This document shows positions 11,032 to 24,118 of a DNA stretch of 64,000 bases, one piece after another. The notes below the pieces were generated by a model. That model had not been told where the DNA came from, searched no databases, and saw only the letters and a program-made list of their open reading frames with translations. The DNA is taken from contig CM038214.1 in NCBI GenBank assembly GCA_021442155.1, forward strand, positions 318,587,001 to 318,651,000, in the 5' to 3' direction. The number at the start of each line of letters is the position of its first letter. Positions within the stretch are counted from its first letter, which is position 1. The position numbers and the translations under genes are program-made. Source of the DNA: Cymbidium sinense (lineage: Eukaryota; Streptophyta; Magnoliopsida; Asparagales; Orchidaceae).

Positions 11032-14000
11032 TTCTAAGGAATCGAGCATCGGTGATCACCGCCGATGAGGTATGAGATTTTTTTAGCATTAAACTCAATG
11101 TGGTGTGGAGCTTTGTGAAGCAAATTTTTACCCCATCGATTTAGACCATTATATTTGCCACTCTCTATCTTTAGATGGCGTGGGTTGAATTTGGTTTGAT
11201 TCCATGCTGACAGTTGATCTTCGATCATGGACATTGATCAAGGGGAAGAACTTGATGTTCTCGCCATCCATCCGCATGTTTTAGATGACCGAGATAATTC
11301 AACACATTTAGATTTCCTTTATCCATTTAAAACATGGGAGATCCCTGCCATCGATCTTTGATGAGATTAAAGCGCACCGCTAGCCACCCTCGTGATGTGA
11401 TGACTTAAGTAATCTCCTCACAGCATGACGCGTGTAAAGCGCGTTGCCGCCATGCATCGCATTGTTAGCCAGGGATTAGTTAGGGATTATTTAAAATGCT
11501 TAATTAATTCCTAATACACTTAAAGATCTTATTCATAACTCAAGAAAATTCAAAAAAAATGCAAAATAAAATCCTATGGATAGATAATTAAACCTAGAAC
11601 ATTTTAAAATTAATTTCAATGGGTTTTGAATTATGATTTTCTCTGAATTTGGGTTTTATTAGAAATTTATTTTGCTAATTACTTTTTAATTAGGCCTCTG
11701 ATTAATCCAAAATTTCTTGGGTAAGTTTTAGGGGATGACTTCTATCTCCCCTAATTTTCTTGGGATTTGTTGAATGCTTGATTAGAATAATGGCATATGG
11801 TTTCCTTAATTATCATCCTTATGTAATTAAGTATAATTAAGGTATGATTAGTTATTTTAACATATGATTAGGGTTGATTAAGGTCAGATCCAGTAAGTAG
11901 GAGGTTTATGGAATATTTTGGGGCATTTCCCCTATGTTATTCCCTAAACCCCCCTCTTCTCTCCTTAATGTCCTCTTAATTAAAAGTTAATTCATTAATT
12001 ATCCCCTTAATCAATTTCTAAAAATTCTAAAAAGTCCTCCAACATAATTAATCTACTTTGGGTAGATGCTTAGGTATTTAATAGACTAAGTTCAATTAAG
12101 GAAATCAAAACCCAATTCATAAGTATGAAGGGGTGTTTTGAAATAACTTAAGCTAAATATCTTAGCTTAATTAACTTTTAATTATGAGCCAAATTATATT
12201 AGACCCTTTTTTATTAGGTGCATTGAAAATTTAAATTATGGGTTTTATGTCATCTCATTGGCTCATAATTATTTAGTTAATTCTTCTAAGGTGGTGTAGG
12301 TGTTAATTAAGCTACTTAATTCATACCTTAACCTAATCAATGCATAAAAAATGGATCTAATTATCTAAAAATTAAACAAAAAAATATCAAACATATGTGG
12401 GAATGGGTTAGGAACAACAAACTCAACTCACCTTTTGAAAAATTAAATCAAACTTCAAACTAAACAAAAATCACTTTGAAATTCACTTTGATTTATTTTA
12501 AACTTTATTATTCCATAAGAATGTCTTTAGGATCTAAGTGAAGTGAGTTTGTTTACATGCTTTCATTGTTTGGATCTTTCCCCAACATGTTAAGTTGTAT
12601 GCCATGTGATTTCATGCATTCATAATTTTGAAATTCAAATTTTAAAATGAAATTGTTTACTTTATGTAAATTTTCATGTGTTGGCTAAAGTAGAAATATG
12701 AATGGCAATTAGCACTACTAAATCCAAATTATTTTCAAAACATATAAGTAAAATACCAAATCTAAAAGTATGCTACTTATATCTTAATTATGAGTCTGCA
12801 TGTGATAGATTATAAAGGCATGCTTAGCATAGGTTTCCTTTCTTTCTTATGTTGGTATAGTTTTGAATAGGAGTTGGTAAGATGTAGGGTTCTTTTGAAA
12901 AGAACCCAACACTTACATAATTTCATACCCTATTCATTCCTGTGCTATCACCTAAAAAGGTTTTCCTATATCTACATACATAAATTGCATAAAATAAAAT
13001 GAATCCATTAAACAACTTTTGCATTCTCCTTTTATATTTCATTTCTTTTATACATATGTTTGTATTTAAGAAAAGTGGTATATTAGTCTGAACAACCTCG
13101 AGGTTGCGAGGCTTTAAGTAGCCCTAAGTAGGTCTTGTACCTTACACCTTTGGTTAACAATGGCATTGTATTCACTTATGCCTTTCTTACTTTCATGTGT
13201 GTATGTGAAAATTTGGATAAGAAAACCCTTTTACTTAAGAAAATCATGCATACTAATCTTCTAAATTTCCCTAAATAGATTACTTAGCATGCATCATAAA
13301 GTGTGTTAAATATTCTCATTTGCATGTTATATATGTTAGGAAAGAAATGAAGTAATGTATGCTATGTGAATTTTGATACATTTTATTTAATCTTAAAATG
13401 CCTTTCTTTTTGAATAGGTTTATTTAGAGTTTATCTAAACTTAGGATTAATTAAAAGATTTAATCAAAAAATTCACCTAAATGAAACTAAAATGTGAATC
13501 TACTTTAGAAATTACTTAGGTTAGGGAAGGAAAGAGAAGTTATCTTCTCTTTCCCTCTCTTCATAACCTAGTAATTAATTGTAGCATCAACTTAAACCAA
13601 ATCAAAACATGAAATAAAATTAACCCAAAATGATTAAACAACTTAAATTAAACCTTCGCTAAGTTGAACATGTTCTTCACACTTAGAAAATTTGAACCTA
13701 AAGCCATAGTTAAGCATACCACACAAACCTTCAAAACACACACATTAGCCTAAGTCACCACTTCTAGCCTTAGGTTGGTGCATGGTTTGATGCTTGTTTA
13801 TTTTGTGATCTATGTTTTAGACTGGATGTGTGTATGCTCATAGAATGAATGGTAGGACACTTTAGTCTAACTATTCTTTTGTAGGGATTGTGCGGGTGCT
13901 ATCATAAATAAAAATATAAATGCTTAGTGCTTTATACCCCTAAGCATAATCCATAGAGTGGACTTAGTCACCCATGTGGGGTGATAAGTCCAATATACAT

Positions 14001-15848
14001 GCTTGGGATTTGTGTGGTTTATTTTAGCTAACCTTTGTTTTGTAGGTGTTAGTTAGATTTCCACTTTTCCTTTTCATGTAAATTTGTATAATTAGGATTT
14101 TGGAATGATTGTTATGGGGATTAGGATGAACATTGGTCATAATGTCCTATCTTATGCATCATGTGAAGACTTGGAGCATCTACCATCCAACCATCCAAAA
14201 GAAGTAACCAAAAGAAGAAATAAAGAAGAAAAGAAGAAGAAAGAAGAATGAAGCTTGAAGACCCCCATAATAATGTATTCCTTCCTTAATTGTAATTTAA
14301 TTCATTTATAACTGGTTGTATGGGTAGAGCTCGGCTACCCATATTTGATATTTTCGTTTGTGGTGCCACCACAATGGCCATTTATTCTTTTTGTGATTAG
14401 CTTCATAAATTGATTGATGATTTGTTTAGCTTTTGCATTAAGTGGCATGATTTTCCTAGTTTCTTCCTTGCTTTATGTATGGCCTAATGTGGATTAGACT
14501 CTTTAAGAAAAAAAAATCTTTTACCCAACTTAACAACTCAAACTATAATTAAATAACTCATAACCTCACCTAAAGTTTAGGTTTAAAATCAGGATAAAAG
14601 AATCCCTTAGCTGGATGATCATTTTTTTATAATATCATGCACAAATGCATCTTATTTCACTTTTGGTTGGAGGGCTTCCACCTTGCTGTGAGAAACAGCT
14701 TGACCTTTGAGAGCCATGGTGGAAACTCACCTCCCCTTCTCTGATTTTGGCCAATAACTCTATTTCTCATGCATTAGTCATATGAATCCAATTAGCCTAA
14801 GTCAAAATAATTGTCCAAAATGAAAATAAAAAATAAAATTTGAACTACATTAGATTTAAGTCATTTGAAGCATGCCCTTTACATGATCTAGTCTCTTTAT
14901 GGAGTGAGTTTAAGGACTTAGTCTCTTTCTAAATAATAATAGCCTAGCTATCTTGCATAAGCATAAAGACTTGCCTACATGTATTTAAAATCATAGGAGG
15001 AGTTAGTTGGTGGCCACCCCTGTGGTTGTAAGTCCAAGTTTGGGTGGTTTGTCCTCTCTTGTGGAGGCAAACCAATACCCATTTTCTCCTTAGATGGTTG
15101 GCTACCCAAAGCTCCCTAGATTTAGGTTCTGAGTTTGCTTCTCCTCTTTGTAGGCCATAAGTTTAATTCCTCACCTCTTAGGCATTTTCTTAATCTTATG
15201 TTAAGGAATCTTAAGTCCTAAATTTATAATGAAAAATGTAACTCAAACAAACTAAATCAATTACTAAAATGTAAAGCTCAACTATAGGATAGTTTGAGAT
15301 GCTCGCTATGTTTCCTAGCATCCTAAGCATCTTCTACTTATCTCCCATTTTGGCTTTGATAATAACTCCCTCTTTTGATCAATCTCATTTGATCTTCAAA
15401 CATAAACTAATCGATTGATAGTCCTTCCCTATTGAAATCTTCAAAGACAATGATCATTTACCTTAATCGAGAGTTTTCATAAGGGATCCCATCCCTTAGG
15501 ATGTAATTAACTATGGGAGCTTGCCCCTGTAGGAAACTTAATGAAGCTGTTTAAAATAAACCTTGCTTTACTTTTTCATGTAAAGTAGGGGAAGAATCTC
15601 TGGTACATAAGCAGACCCTTCATCCATAGGAGTCCTTATTAAGGTGATTAGGTCCATTAAAGGGTAGTGATTTTTGTCTTTTGAGATAGTACACTATTTC
15701 CTTGATGATGTACTTGATCACCTGAATAAGTACATCTATGGATCTGTGTGGCATCCTAAAAAGATGAATTTCTACAAGGTCTTGCCTTTCTTTCTCTCCA
15801 CAGATTTGAAGGTGACCCCTAATAGGAATTTTAAACCAACAAATTTTT

Positions 15849-15867
15849 CAAGTGACTCCACTGGAGA
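15849..15867 (+). other. Probable primer-binding site
   Basis: Starts 7 bp after the left LTR's terminal CA. The core TGACTCCACTGGAGA resembles, from memory, the TGGCGACTCCACTGGGGA type of tRNA-complementary site common in plant Ty3 elements, with several mismatches at its 5' end. Position and resemblance support it; the tRNA is not assigned. Confidence 0.45.
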
Positions 15868-16319
15868 TGGTTCCTCTCTCCATCTTTGGTAAATGATCAT
15901 TGTCTTTGAATATCAATAGTGGGTTTGTACTTTGGTTTGAATCCAAGACTATCTTTCTTTCCATTGGCACTTAGCTCATTTCATTCTTGAGTTAAGTTAG
16001 CCAACATCTTTAGGTTTTAGGACCGCATTCCTTGTTGGTCTTAAAACCCCCTTTGGGTTCTGCAATGGGTAAAATTAAAATATCTAAATAAAAAGAGAAA
16101 ACATCTTTTAAAGACTTCCTCATTATCATTTTCATGATAAGGAAAGGTTCATCCTAAAATAATAAATCTTCCATAAAAGAACTTTGCTTTTCAAAAGCAT
16201 CTTTTCTTAAAATTGCACATAATAAAATTTTTCACAAAATTTTGTCACCCTCATTTTAACAATTCCCATAATTGTTACATGTAGGGATTTTCAAAAATAA
16301 AACTAAACAACATTTCTTC
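15868..16319 (+). other. Leader between primer-binding site and hairpin array
   Basis: About 450 bp of AT-rich sequence downstream of the probable primer-binding site. I see no gene. Short TTTTCAAAA-type stretches toward the right end lead into the hairpin array. Confidence 0.4.
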
Positions 16320-18335
16320 AAAAGCATAAATGAATATCTTCTTTCAAGTCACTTTGATGAAGATTTCATTTTCAAAATAAAATGAACAACTCTTTTCCAA
16401 AAAATTAAAATCATAATCATAAAATTTTCAAAAAAGCACATGGATTTTTTTCTATTCAATACACTCACACTTATTGAATGGAAATTTCATTTATAAACAA
16501 AATTAAAATTTTCAAAAAAAACACACATGAACATCTTCATTTAATATACTCAAGTTTATTAAATGAAGATTTCATTCCCACCTAAAAAGAAAATATCTTT
16601 TAGGAAATCCCACTTAAAAATATCTCACATATGTTTTAAGTTGGAATTCCTCCCTTTCAAAAAGCAATAATCACACACAAAAATTTCATATTTCAAAAAT
16701 AAAATTGATCTCCATTCTAGATACTTAAATTTGTTGAATGGAAGTCCTCTTTTCAAAACATTAAAACTTCAACAATCATATTTCAAAAAAATTTCAAACA
16801 ACATTTGGAACTTCATTTAACATACCCAAATTTGTTAAGTAAAGTTTCCAAATCCAAAAAAAATTTCAAACAACATTTTGGAACTTCATTTAGCATAATC
16901 CAATTTGCTAAGTGAAGTTTCCAAATTCAAAATCAAAATCAACAATTATATTTCCAAAATTTTCAAACATTTGGAACTTCATTTAACATATCCAAATTTG
17001 TTAAGTGAAGTCTCCAAATTCAAAATCTAACAAAATTTTCAAACAACATTTGGAACTTCATTTAACATACCCAAATTTGTTAAATGAAGTCTCCAAATTC
17101 AAAATCTAACAAAAATTTTCAAACATACATTTGGAACTTCATTTAGCATAATCAAATTTGCTAAGTGAAGTTTCCAAATCCATAATCAAAATCAATAATC
17201 ATATTTCAAACTTTTCTAAACACATTTTGGAATTTTACTAAACTTACCCAAATTTGTTAAGTGAAGTTTCCAAGTCCAAAAATTCAAAATCAACAATCAT
17301 ATTTCAAAATTTTGAACACATTTGGAACTTCATACACCCAAATTTGTTAAGTGAAGTCTGCAAATCTAAAATCCAAAAAATTTTTCAAACAACTTTTTGG
17401 AACTTCATTTAGCATGCTCAAATTTGCTAAGTGAAGTTTCCAAATCCCAAAATCAAACATTTTCAAAACATATATTAGAACTTCACCTAGCATACCCAAA
17501 TTTGCTAAGTGAAGTTTCCAAAATCAAAACCAAAATTTCAAACACCTTTTGAACTTCTTCCTTAGCATACCAAATTTGCTAAGGAGAAGTTTCCATTTTC
17601 AAAACCAAAACAAATCACAATTTTGAACACACAATGTGAATTTCATTTAGCATACTCAAATTTGATAAGAGAAATTTCCATTTAACAAAACTAAGTGGGA
17701 CTTCATCTTTAGCATACCAAATTTTCTAAAGTTAAGTCTTCACTTTCAATCACATCAAAAACTAAACAAAACACTTAGGATTCCCTTAGCATACCAAATT
17801 TGCTAAGGATCCTACCCTTTTCAAAAATCAAAACATTCCAAACAAAAATGAAACACTTAGGATTTTCTTAGCATACTTAAATTTGCTAAGAATCCTATTT
17901 TCAAAAATCAAACAAAACTTAGATTCTTCACAAAGCATACCTAAATTTGCTAAGTAAGAATTCTAAATTTTCCAAAATTAAAACAAAATTCACAAAAAAA
18001 AAAACGAAAATCATTCTCAAACACTTCACTTAGCATACATAAATTTGCTAAGTAAAATTTCCAAAATGATAAAAAAAAAAACAAAATCACTTGACCCTTA
18101 GTTTAACATACCTAAATTTGTTAAAGGAAAGGGTCCTCAAAATCATAAAAATTCAAATTTCAAAAAAAATAATGAACCTATGGAAGCATCTTATCAAATT
18201 TTGAATCCATATTTCAACGTACTTAAATTTATTGAAGTTTGGATTCATATTAAAATTCCTCTTTCAATCGATCTTCTCAAATCCATTTGAATCTCACTTA
18301 ACACTTCTAAGTTGTTGGATGTGGGTTCAAATTTT
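16320..18335 (+). repeat. Array of about 24 tandem covarying hairpins in the element's leader
   Basis: Units of about 75-110 bp each hold an inverted repeat whose loop is conserved (about TACCCAAAT) while its stem changes in both arms together. Examples: AACA/TGTT in 17051-17094; AGCA/TGCT in 17399-17442; CCTTAGCA/TGCTAAGG in 17550-17594; TAGGAT...CCTTAGCA pairing with TGCTAAGGATCCTA in 17776-17814; GACCCTT/AAGGGTC in 18093-18135; TGAATCCA/TGGATTCA in 18202-18247. Common stems keep a T opposite G, a wobble pair only in the sense RNA. The array lies between primer-binding site and gag, in transcript orientation. Its function is unknown to me. Confidence 0.85.
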
Positions 18336-20405
18336 TAAAATTCAAAATCTATGGAGATAGAAATATGATACAAGTTCATTTTTCATTATAGATTCTTTAT
18401 AGTCAGTATAATATAGTTCAGTTTCAGTCTACTATAGTTTTGGAAATGTCTGGTTCTTAGAAATTTGTCTTCACCTTCCCCCACAGTATGGATCTAGCTT
18501 TAGATCAGGCTGACTTCCCCTGTTTGGACCATACCCACCTGATTCACTTTGCAGAGGATTTGAGGGGGCCAAGATCACTTGTGAGGGCATTCCCCTCACC
18601 ACAGTCAGTAGGACAAAGGTGACCGAGAAGAAGCCAGTCATTAGGATAGACTTATCTTATGATTCTGATGTCTCCTCACTGAAGAGGAAAGCTGTGGTAG
18701 TAGCACAAACTTTATTTACAGTGCCAGGCAGTACCAGCTCTAGTTACAGTTCATCCCAGAGTTGCACATGTTGCCCCAGTGCGGGCTAGTACCCTACCAT
18801 CTGTACCCTCTAAGGGTAAGGCTCCTCTAGTTTCAGGGCTTGCCTCCCTGAAATTTGAGTATGGGTCTCACACTCCTCATCCTACTCATAGAGCATAGGA
18901 ACAAGAACTGTATGATCAAACGGTTCCACACTAGGATAGCTAGGGAGCTAGAGGCAGCAACTCGATCAGCCATTGATGAGTCTCCCATTATCACTTCATC
19001 ACTGGTTATAGAAAACTAGTTCCATCCTCTCTCTAGATTAGATAGAGAGGATGCCTGGAGGATCCGTTCATCACCTCCTCCAGTTGTGCACTTGCAGCCA
19101 ACCGTTTCTAGGAGTAGGAGGTCGTACGCCAACCTCCGATCTATTCTATGCCAGGTAGGTGAAGCATATGGATGCTCAGAGTCGACATAGTTTGACCTTT
19201 GATCTATTATCCCCATAGTGTAGGGAGGTAGATTCATTAGGAGAGGGCCCGTGAGGCCCATACATCACATGTACTAGCAGAGAGCAATGAAGGTTCAGCC
19301 GTCAGTTTGACTCTTTTGCTTTGATTAATTTTCCAGCTCGGCGTGCTACCCGTGTTGACCATACTGACAGTATCCTTCTCACTAGGACCAGCCACCACAG
19401 GAGGATAGTTCCTGTACATAGAGAGTCGGTAGTGTCTCCACCCCACTGCTCTACCCCTCATCCACCATCACCAGTGCAGTTTATAGCATCTCCCATTCCA
19501 TCTAAGGCCATGAAGGCGCATCCGAGGAAAAGCACTGGTGGTGATTGACTATGACCAAGGGAACCTCCTCACACCACCCATTATGGTAGGGCCAGCTCTT
19601 GCTCAACCTTCTTCCCCGTGGTGTGGAAGGAGCGATCCAAGCATCGGTCATCCCTTCACCAACTCCCATACCGGATGTGGAGATGGTGATAATTATCACG
19701 ATATTCTAGATGACGCTGGGCAAGAAGTGGTAGAATTATCCTAGGATTGTTACCCCTCTTACAGCTAGTAGTAGTCAGGAGTATCATTCATCTAGTGAGT
19801 ATTCCGCAGTGATTGAATCTCCGATGTGTGAGGTCATGCCTCAATGCATGATAGATCACACCGGATAGAAACTATTTGTACTCGAGTTGGATCATTCTTT
19901 AGATGAGATAGTTGCACACTATTTCATGGAGAAGAAGGATCTTGGGGTATACTTGGTCCGATGAAAGAGAGTCACCCGATCCCAATGAAGATGACTTGAT
20001 GGGGGATTCAGCTGGGGTATGCTTGGTTGACTCTAGAGGATCTCTTCTTAGGGAGCAACAGGCCATGGAAGGTGATGAGGTTGATCAAGAAGACATCACA
20101 GAATAAGCCTAGCACCTCTAACTTTAGTTAAGGTAGAAGGTTAAGTAGATTGATAGGATGGCACGTCAGTTACAGGACTTGTTAGCCGTAATGTCAATGC
20201 TTCAGAAATAAGCCCCTCCAGTTCATCCTATTACAGTCAATGTCACTAAGTGCATGTCTTGGACCCACCAAGATTATACCTCCCATTGAGCAAGGTAGCA
20301 GCATGTATAGAAGGTAGAAAGTACCTCCATACAAGAAAAGATTTAAAATCCATGGTTGAGCGGAAAGAAGCTTTGGCTCAAACCTGGGAGGATCATCCCC
20401 AAAGG
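18336..20405 (+). pseudogene. Unrecognised region upstream of gag, possibly a degraded extra ORF
   Basis: Base composition shifts from the AT-rich leader to mixed, Ser/Pro-rich coding-like sequence at about 18450. Short open pieces exist on both strands (such as 19538-19744 and 19912-20106 plus) but none is long and none matches a family I know. Tat/Ogre elements often have an additional ORF before gag, so a broken version of that is a reasonable guess. I cannot support a function. Confidence 0.35.
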
Positions 20406-21480
20406 GTAGACCCTACCTAGAGGAATTTGATGTTATCCAATATCCCAAGGGTTTCATGCCTCCTTCCTTCAAAAGCTTCGATGGCAGTGGAAACCTGAGG
20501 CAACACATAGCACATTTTTGGGCCAATTGTTATAATGTGGTGCAATGATGCTTTACTCTTTAGACTCTTTATCAGTAGCCTAGCTGTATCACTTTTGATT
20601 GGTATGCTGAATTGCCCAATGGTTCAGTAAAGACATTTGTTGAGTTAGAGTAACTCTTCATCAAGAGGTTTGTTGGAGCTCAGCAAAGGGTTACTGTAGG
20701 TGATCTTGTTGTAGCACAACAACACTCTAGTGAGTCACTTGTTGATTATATTCTCGATGGCATAACTTGAGTATGAAGTGTGAATCGCTGCTACCTGAAT
20801 AGCATGCCATTGAGATTCTTTAAAGAATATCCATGGCCCGGTTGCCTTCATGTTTAATGGCTTCACTATCAAGATATTTGAGAAGCTTATCAACAAGGTA
20901 GCTAGTCTACAAGAAGAGGCCAAATAGTTGCCTTTTCAAGATCAGTTACCCAAGAAGAAATCCCAAAAGGTCTATGTGAAGAAACATGAAGCAGTAGAAG
21001 TGGTTGACAAGGGAAGCAACCAGCTAGAGATCAGTCTGAGAGACCATGACCTCAGCAGCCTCCACCTCCTTTTCCACCACCGAGGAAACCCTATCGGCTT
21101 TCACCATAGCCTCCATGGCCAGCACAGCCACCACTTCAGCCATACCACCACCAACAATGGCATGCATATCCACCGCCAAGTAGCTCTGGTCCACCTACTC
21201 TTATAGATAAGTTAAACAAACCTTATTCTTTTAAGAGGATGGTAAAAAAGAAAATCTTTAAGAATCTCTTAAAGAAACTTGATTTTTGGCTACCCAAGCC
21301 TAGGAGACCGGAGGAAGTTGGCAAAAGTCATGATCCAACTTTTACCCTTACCACCGTATGCTAGGCCACATTTTGGAGGATTATTTCACATTCAAGGACT
21401 GGTTTGAAAACAGTTTCAAGATCGGTGTTGTAGTTATCCCAAAGGAATAACTTATGGAATAACCTTCGAGTTTCATTAGG
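20406..21480 (+). pseudogene. Retrotransposon gag remnant
   Basis: Translating across frames gives FMPPSFKSFDGSGNLRQHIA (about 20455-20515), FDWYAELPNGSVKTFVELE (about 20593-20650), an IKRFVGAQQRVTV block and SLVDYILDG. This is the order of the plant Ty3 retrotrans_gag (capsid) domain, the structural protein that packages element RNA. It is followed by a Pro-rich stretch (about 21050-21190). Near 21390 a sequence resembling GHTLEDCFTFKDWFE matches the region after gag in Tat-type elements, without a complete CCHC zinc knuckle. In-frame stops after VVQ and ELE and several frameshifts disable it. Confidence 0.8.
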
Positions 21481-22100
21481 GTAATCCTTGGGGATACAAG
21501 TGATCCTACCAAAACCAAAGAAGGTTGGGACATTTCTTTGTCTAAAACCTCTAAGAAAATAATTCAGAAGATTAAGAAGCTTTCCTTGCAGTGCTTGAGA
21601 CAGCTCAAACCTCCAACATCAAGGCAGGTTTGCAAGTTTCCAGTGCCAACTCTAGGAAAGTGGGAGCTCACTAGTAGCAGCAACAGCAATAGCATGTGTT
21701 GGCATGAGATATCCCCTTAGAATAGCCACCGACTGTGTCCAACCCCTAGCCTTCAGTGATAGCTTCCACACCGGTGACTTCTTCCATTCCAGCTAGCTAT
21801 TCTATTTCTTTTACTAGTAGAACTCTTGTATCAGTGGATAAGGGCATCAAATCCCTTACTCCACTCACTCTACTTGACTTCTACTTTGTACCTCCAAATA
21901 ATTCCAAGAAATTGAAGAAAAAGCTAGTTTGAATTACATTTGTGTCTCTTCTGATGAGTTATTTTCTTCTATTCCTAACGATAACTCTTCAAGTCTAATT
22001 AACTATAACAATTTTGATCTTCCTCTTTCTGATTCAGAGTTAGACTTTCCAACTCTGAATACTATGGGTTCACCTCCTGAGATAGACTTGGAATCATGAT
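21481..22100 (+). pseudogene. Degraded gag-protease linker
   Basis: Ser/Thr/Pro-rich coding-like sequence between gag and protease, with an open piece at 21538-21720. No domain is recognised. Position suggests it is polyprotein linker. Confidence 0.4.
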
Positions 22101-22925
22101 GAGAGTCCCATAGGAGAAGTTATAGATGAGCCTGAAGTGCAGGTAGAACCTTCCACCACCTTGCCTCAAGAGATTACCGAAGTCAACCTTCGTAGTGGCA
22201 AGGTTCTACCTCCTAGGGCAGCACCTCAAGATAGAGGGAAATAAGTTATTGGTACTAAAGATCGAGAAGCCCTTCCACAGGATGCTCCACCCTTGGATAT
22301 GCTTGTGGAAGACCAGCCGAAGGTGGACTACAATGTCCTTTCTCATCTAAGAAAGTTACCATCTAAGCTAAGCATATATGATGCCCTTGTCTTATCCAAA
22401 GAGATGAGGGAATCACTAATCAAGGCCCTCCTTTATCCCTAAATATGCTTAGCTCAACTAACCGCTATAGGTGAGGAAGCACATTATGTAAAAGAAGCCC
22501 AAGGGATCACCTTCATAGATGAAGACCTTCTCCTGGGGGACTTGGAGCACAATTGTCCCCTCTACATCATAGTTGACATGGATAGGTTTAGACTCACTAG
22601 GGTTCTCATGGATTCAGGTGCATTAGTAAACATTATGAGTCTAAAGACCCTTGCCTATTTGAAGATTGACATCTCTACACTCTGAGGAGATAGAATGATG
22701 TTGAGAGGATTCAATGATCAAGGTGAGTGGGCTTTAGGTTCTATAGTGTTGCCTTTGGAGATAGGTGACTAGAAAACTAAGCCAAGTTCTACATCATTGA
22801 TTCAAATACTTCATTCATTGCTTTGCTTGGTAGGCCTCAGATACATCAGAACAAGATCGTTTCATCCTCCCTTCATCAGTGCATCAAGTTCAAAAAGATG
22901 AAATTGAGTACCATGTCAATGTAAA
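22101..22925 (+). pseudogene. Retroviral-type aspartic protease remnant
   Basis: The upstream segment reads EITEVNLRSGKVLPPRAAP and then DYNVLSHLRKLPSKLSIYDA, a typical lead-in for plant Tat proteases. The catalytic DSG is intact at 22611-22619 within VLMDSGALVNIMSL. The C-terminal hallmark [10 protein letters not shown] / [20 protein letters not shown] is recognisable at about 22820-22890 across a frameshift. The enzyme would cut the gag-pol polyprotein. Stops at about 22441, 22684 and 22771 and the frameshift make it inactive. Confidence 0.82.
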
Positions 22926-23149
22926 AAAGCCATTTTAGTTAGAAGGTTGAGATCTATGAGGATGCAACCTACTATCTTCCTCAAAACACCCTTTCTCATG
23001 AACTTGGACAAAATTTAAATGAAAATACAAAAGCAAAGGAAAATGAAGTAAAAGAAAAGATAAAAGAAAATGAAAAGCAAAAATAAAAGTCTAAGTGAGA
23101 ACGAAAGGGGAATTGAAGGAGAAATAGATTAGCATATCACATTCCACCC

Positions 23150-24118
23150 ACAGTTCATTCCATCATATGAACATGTGGGTAGGATGGCTCAACCTCCACC
23201 AGGCAGAGGCAGAGGCAAAAATAGAGGTAGTCTTAGAGGTGGAAGACCCCCTAGTTGGCCTTCAACCAATAAAGGTCGTGTTCTAGTTCATAGAATTACC
23301 CCTACTATTCACATAGACTTGGAATCCATCTTAGAGGATGAGTCTAATGTGATTAGTATACCGAACCCCTCTCGGGTTCCATTGGAGGTGACTTTGATCT
23401 GAGACAGATGAAGACCGTGCCTCAAGCAAAGCAAAATATTCAATTTGGTTTATGTGAAACTATTAGGTAGAAGCTTGGGAACCTTAGCTCTTACCTCACT
23501 TACATCTCAGAAAGTTGAAGGTTTAATAGTTAAGGAAGTCCCTAAATCTTCCAATGACATGAAGTAGAAGAAGTTCTTTTGGGATCATCATCCTCAAGCC
23601 CTGAAGTTGATGTAGAGCTTAAGAAAGATACTTTTAAAGAATTAATGGAATTGTCTTTTAACTTTTACTCACCTTGTGTTCAAAATCTTATCCAAAAAGG
23701 TTTAGTTCCTCACACATGGTCCAAGCACAAGTCAGAATACTTCAAAAAGCTATGGAACAATATAGGAAGGGAAGCACAATCAAGAGTAGGACTAGAATTC
23801 AGTACAGTGGGTCTAGTCGATGATGAAGATTATTGCCTAATTGTTACTAACCATTTAAAATTTGATAGATTCTTCTCACACATCCCCAACTCTTATGAGA
23901 ATGTGTGTTTAGAAACTTCAGATGATCCAAATGATCTCCAAGTTAAAGAGGCACCACCAGAATTTGAAGAGGAGATTCATTCAATAATCAAGCTTAAAGA
24001 AATCAACCTCAGGATAGAAGAAAATCTTCGCCCAACATACATCAGTTTGTTACTGAATGAAGAAGAAACCAATGACTTAGTTAGGCTATTGACCGAGTTT
24101 AAAAATTTTTTCACATAG
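23150..24118 (+). pseudogene. Protease-RT linker: basic then acidic segments
   Basis: The segment 23175-23402 is open and begins with a Gly/Arg-rich tract (GRGRGKNRGSLRGGRPP); 23579-24118 is open for 179 codons and is acidic, with TNHLKFDRFFSHIPNSYENV and DPNDLQVKEAPPEFEEEI. Both are shared with the inverted fragment at 1-1727, so they are real polyprotein segments. I know no enzymatic domain for them. The second ends at a TAG immediately before SYEEMPRL, the lead-in to RT. Confidence 0.7.

Larger units (their letters stand above)
8069..15841 (+). repeat. Left LTR of the giant Ty3/Tat element (7773 bp)
   Basis: It begins TGTTGACCTC and ends AACCAACA, giving the short inverted ends TGTTG/CAACA. 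It is collinear with 29728-37716. In order it contains a four-unit tandem repeat of about 175 bp (8370-9060), a dense TTGAC cluster (9384-10204) with a perfect 16-bp inverted repeat, a small conserved hairpin (11009-11031), and about 4.8 kb of AT-rich sequence with a purine-rich GAAGAAA tract near 14200-14255. I see no gene in it. I cannot place U3/R/U5 boundaries from sequence alone. Confidence 0.93.

Noticed and set aside
16320..18335. CRISPR array, because of regularly spaced palindromic units
   Set aside because: Plant nuclear context, no unique spacers of fixed length, and units diverge with covarying stems; it belongs to the retrotransposon leader.
19016..19744. Several overlapping short frames on both strands
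   Set aside because: No family match, no conserved start or spacing; more likely decayed polyprotein sequence than separate genes.
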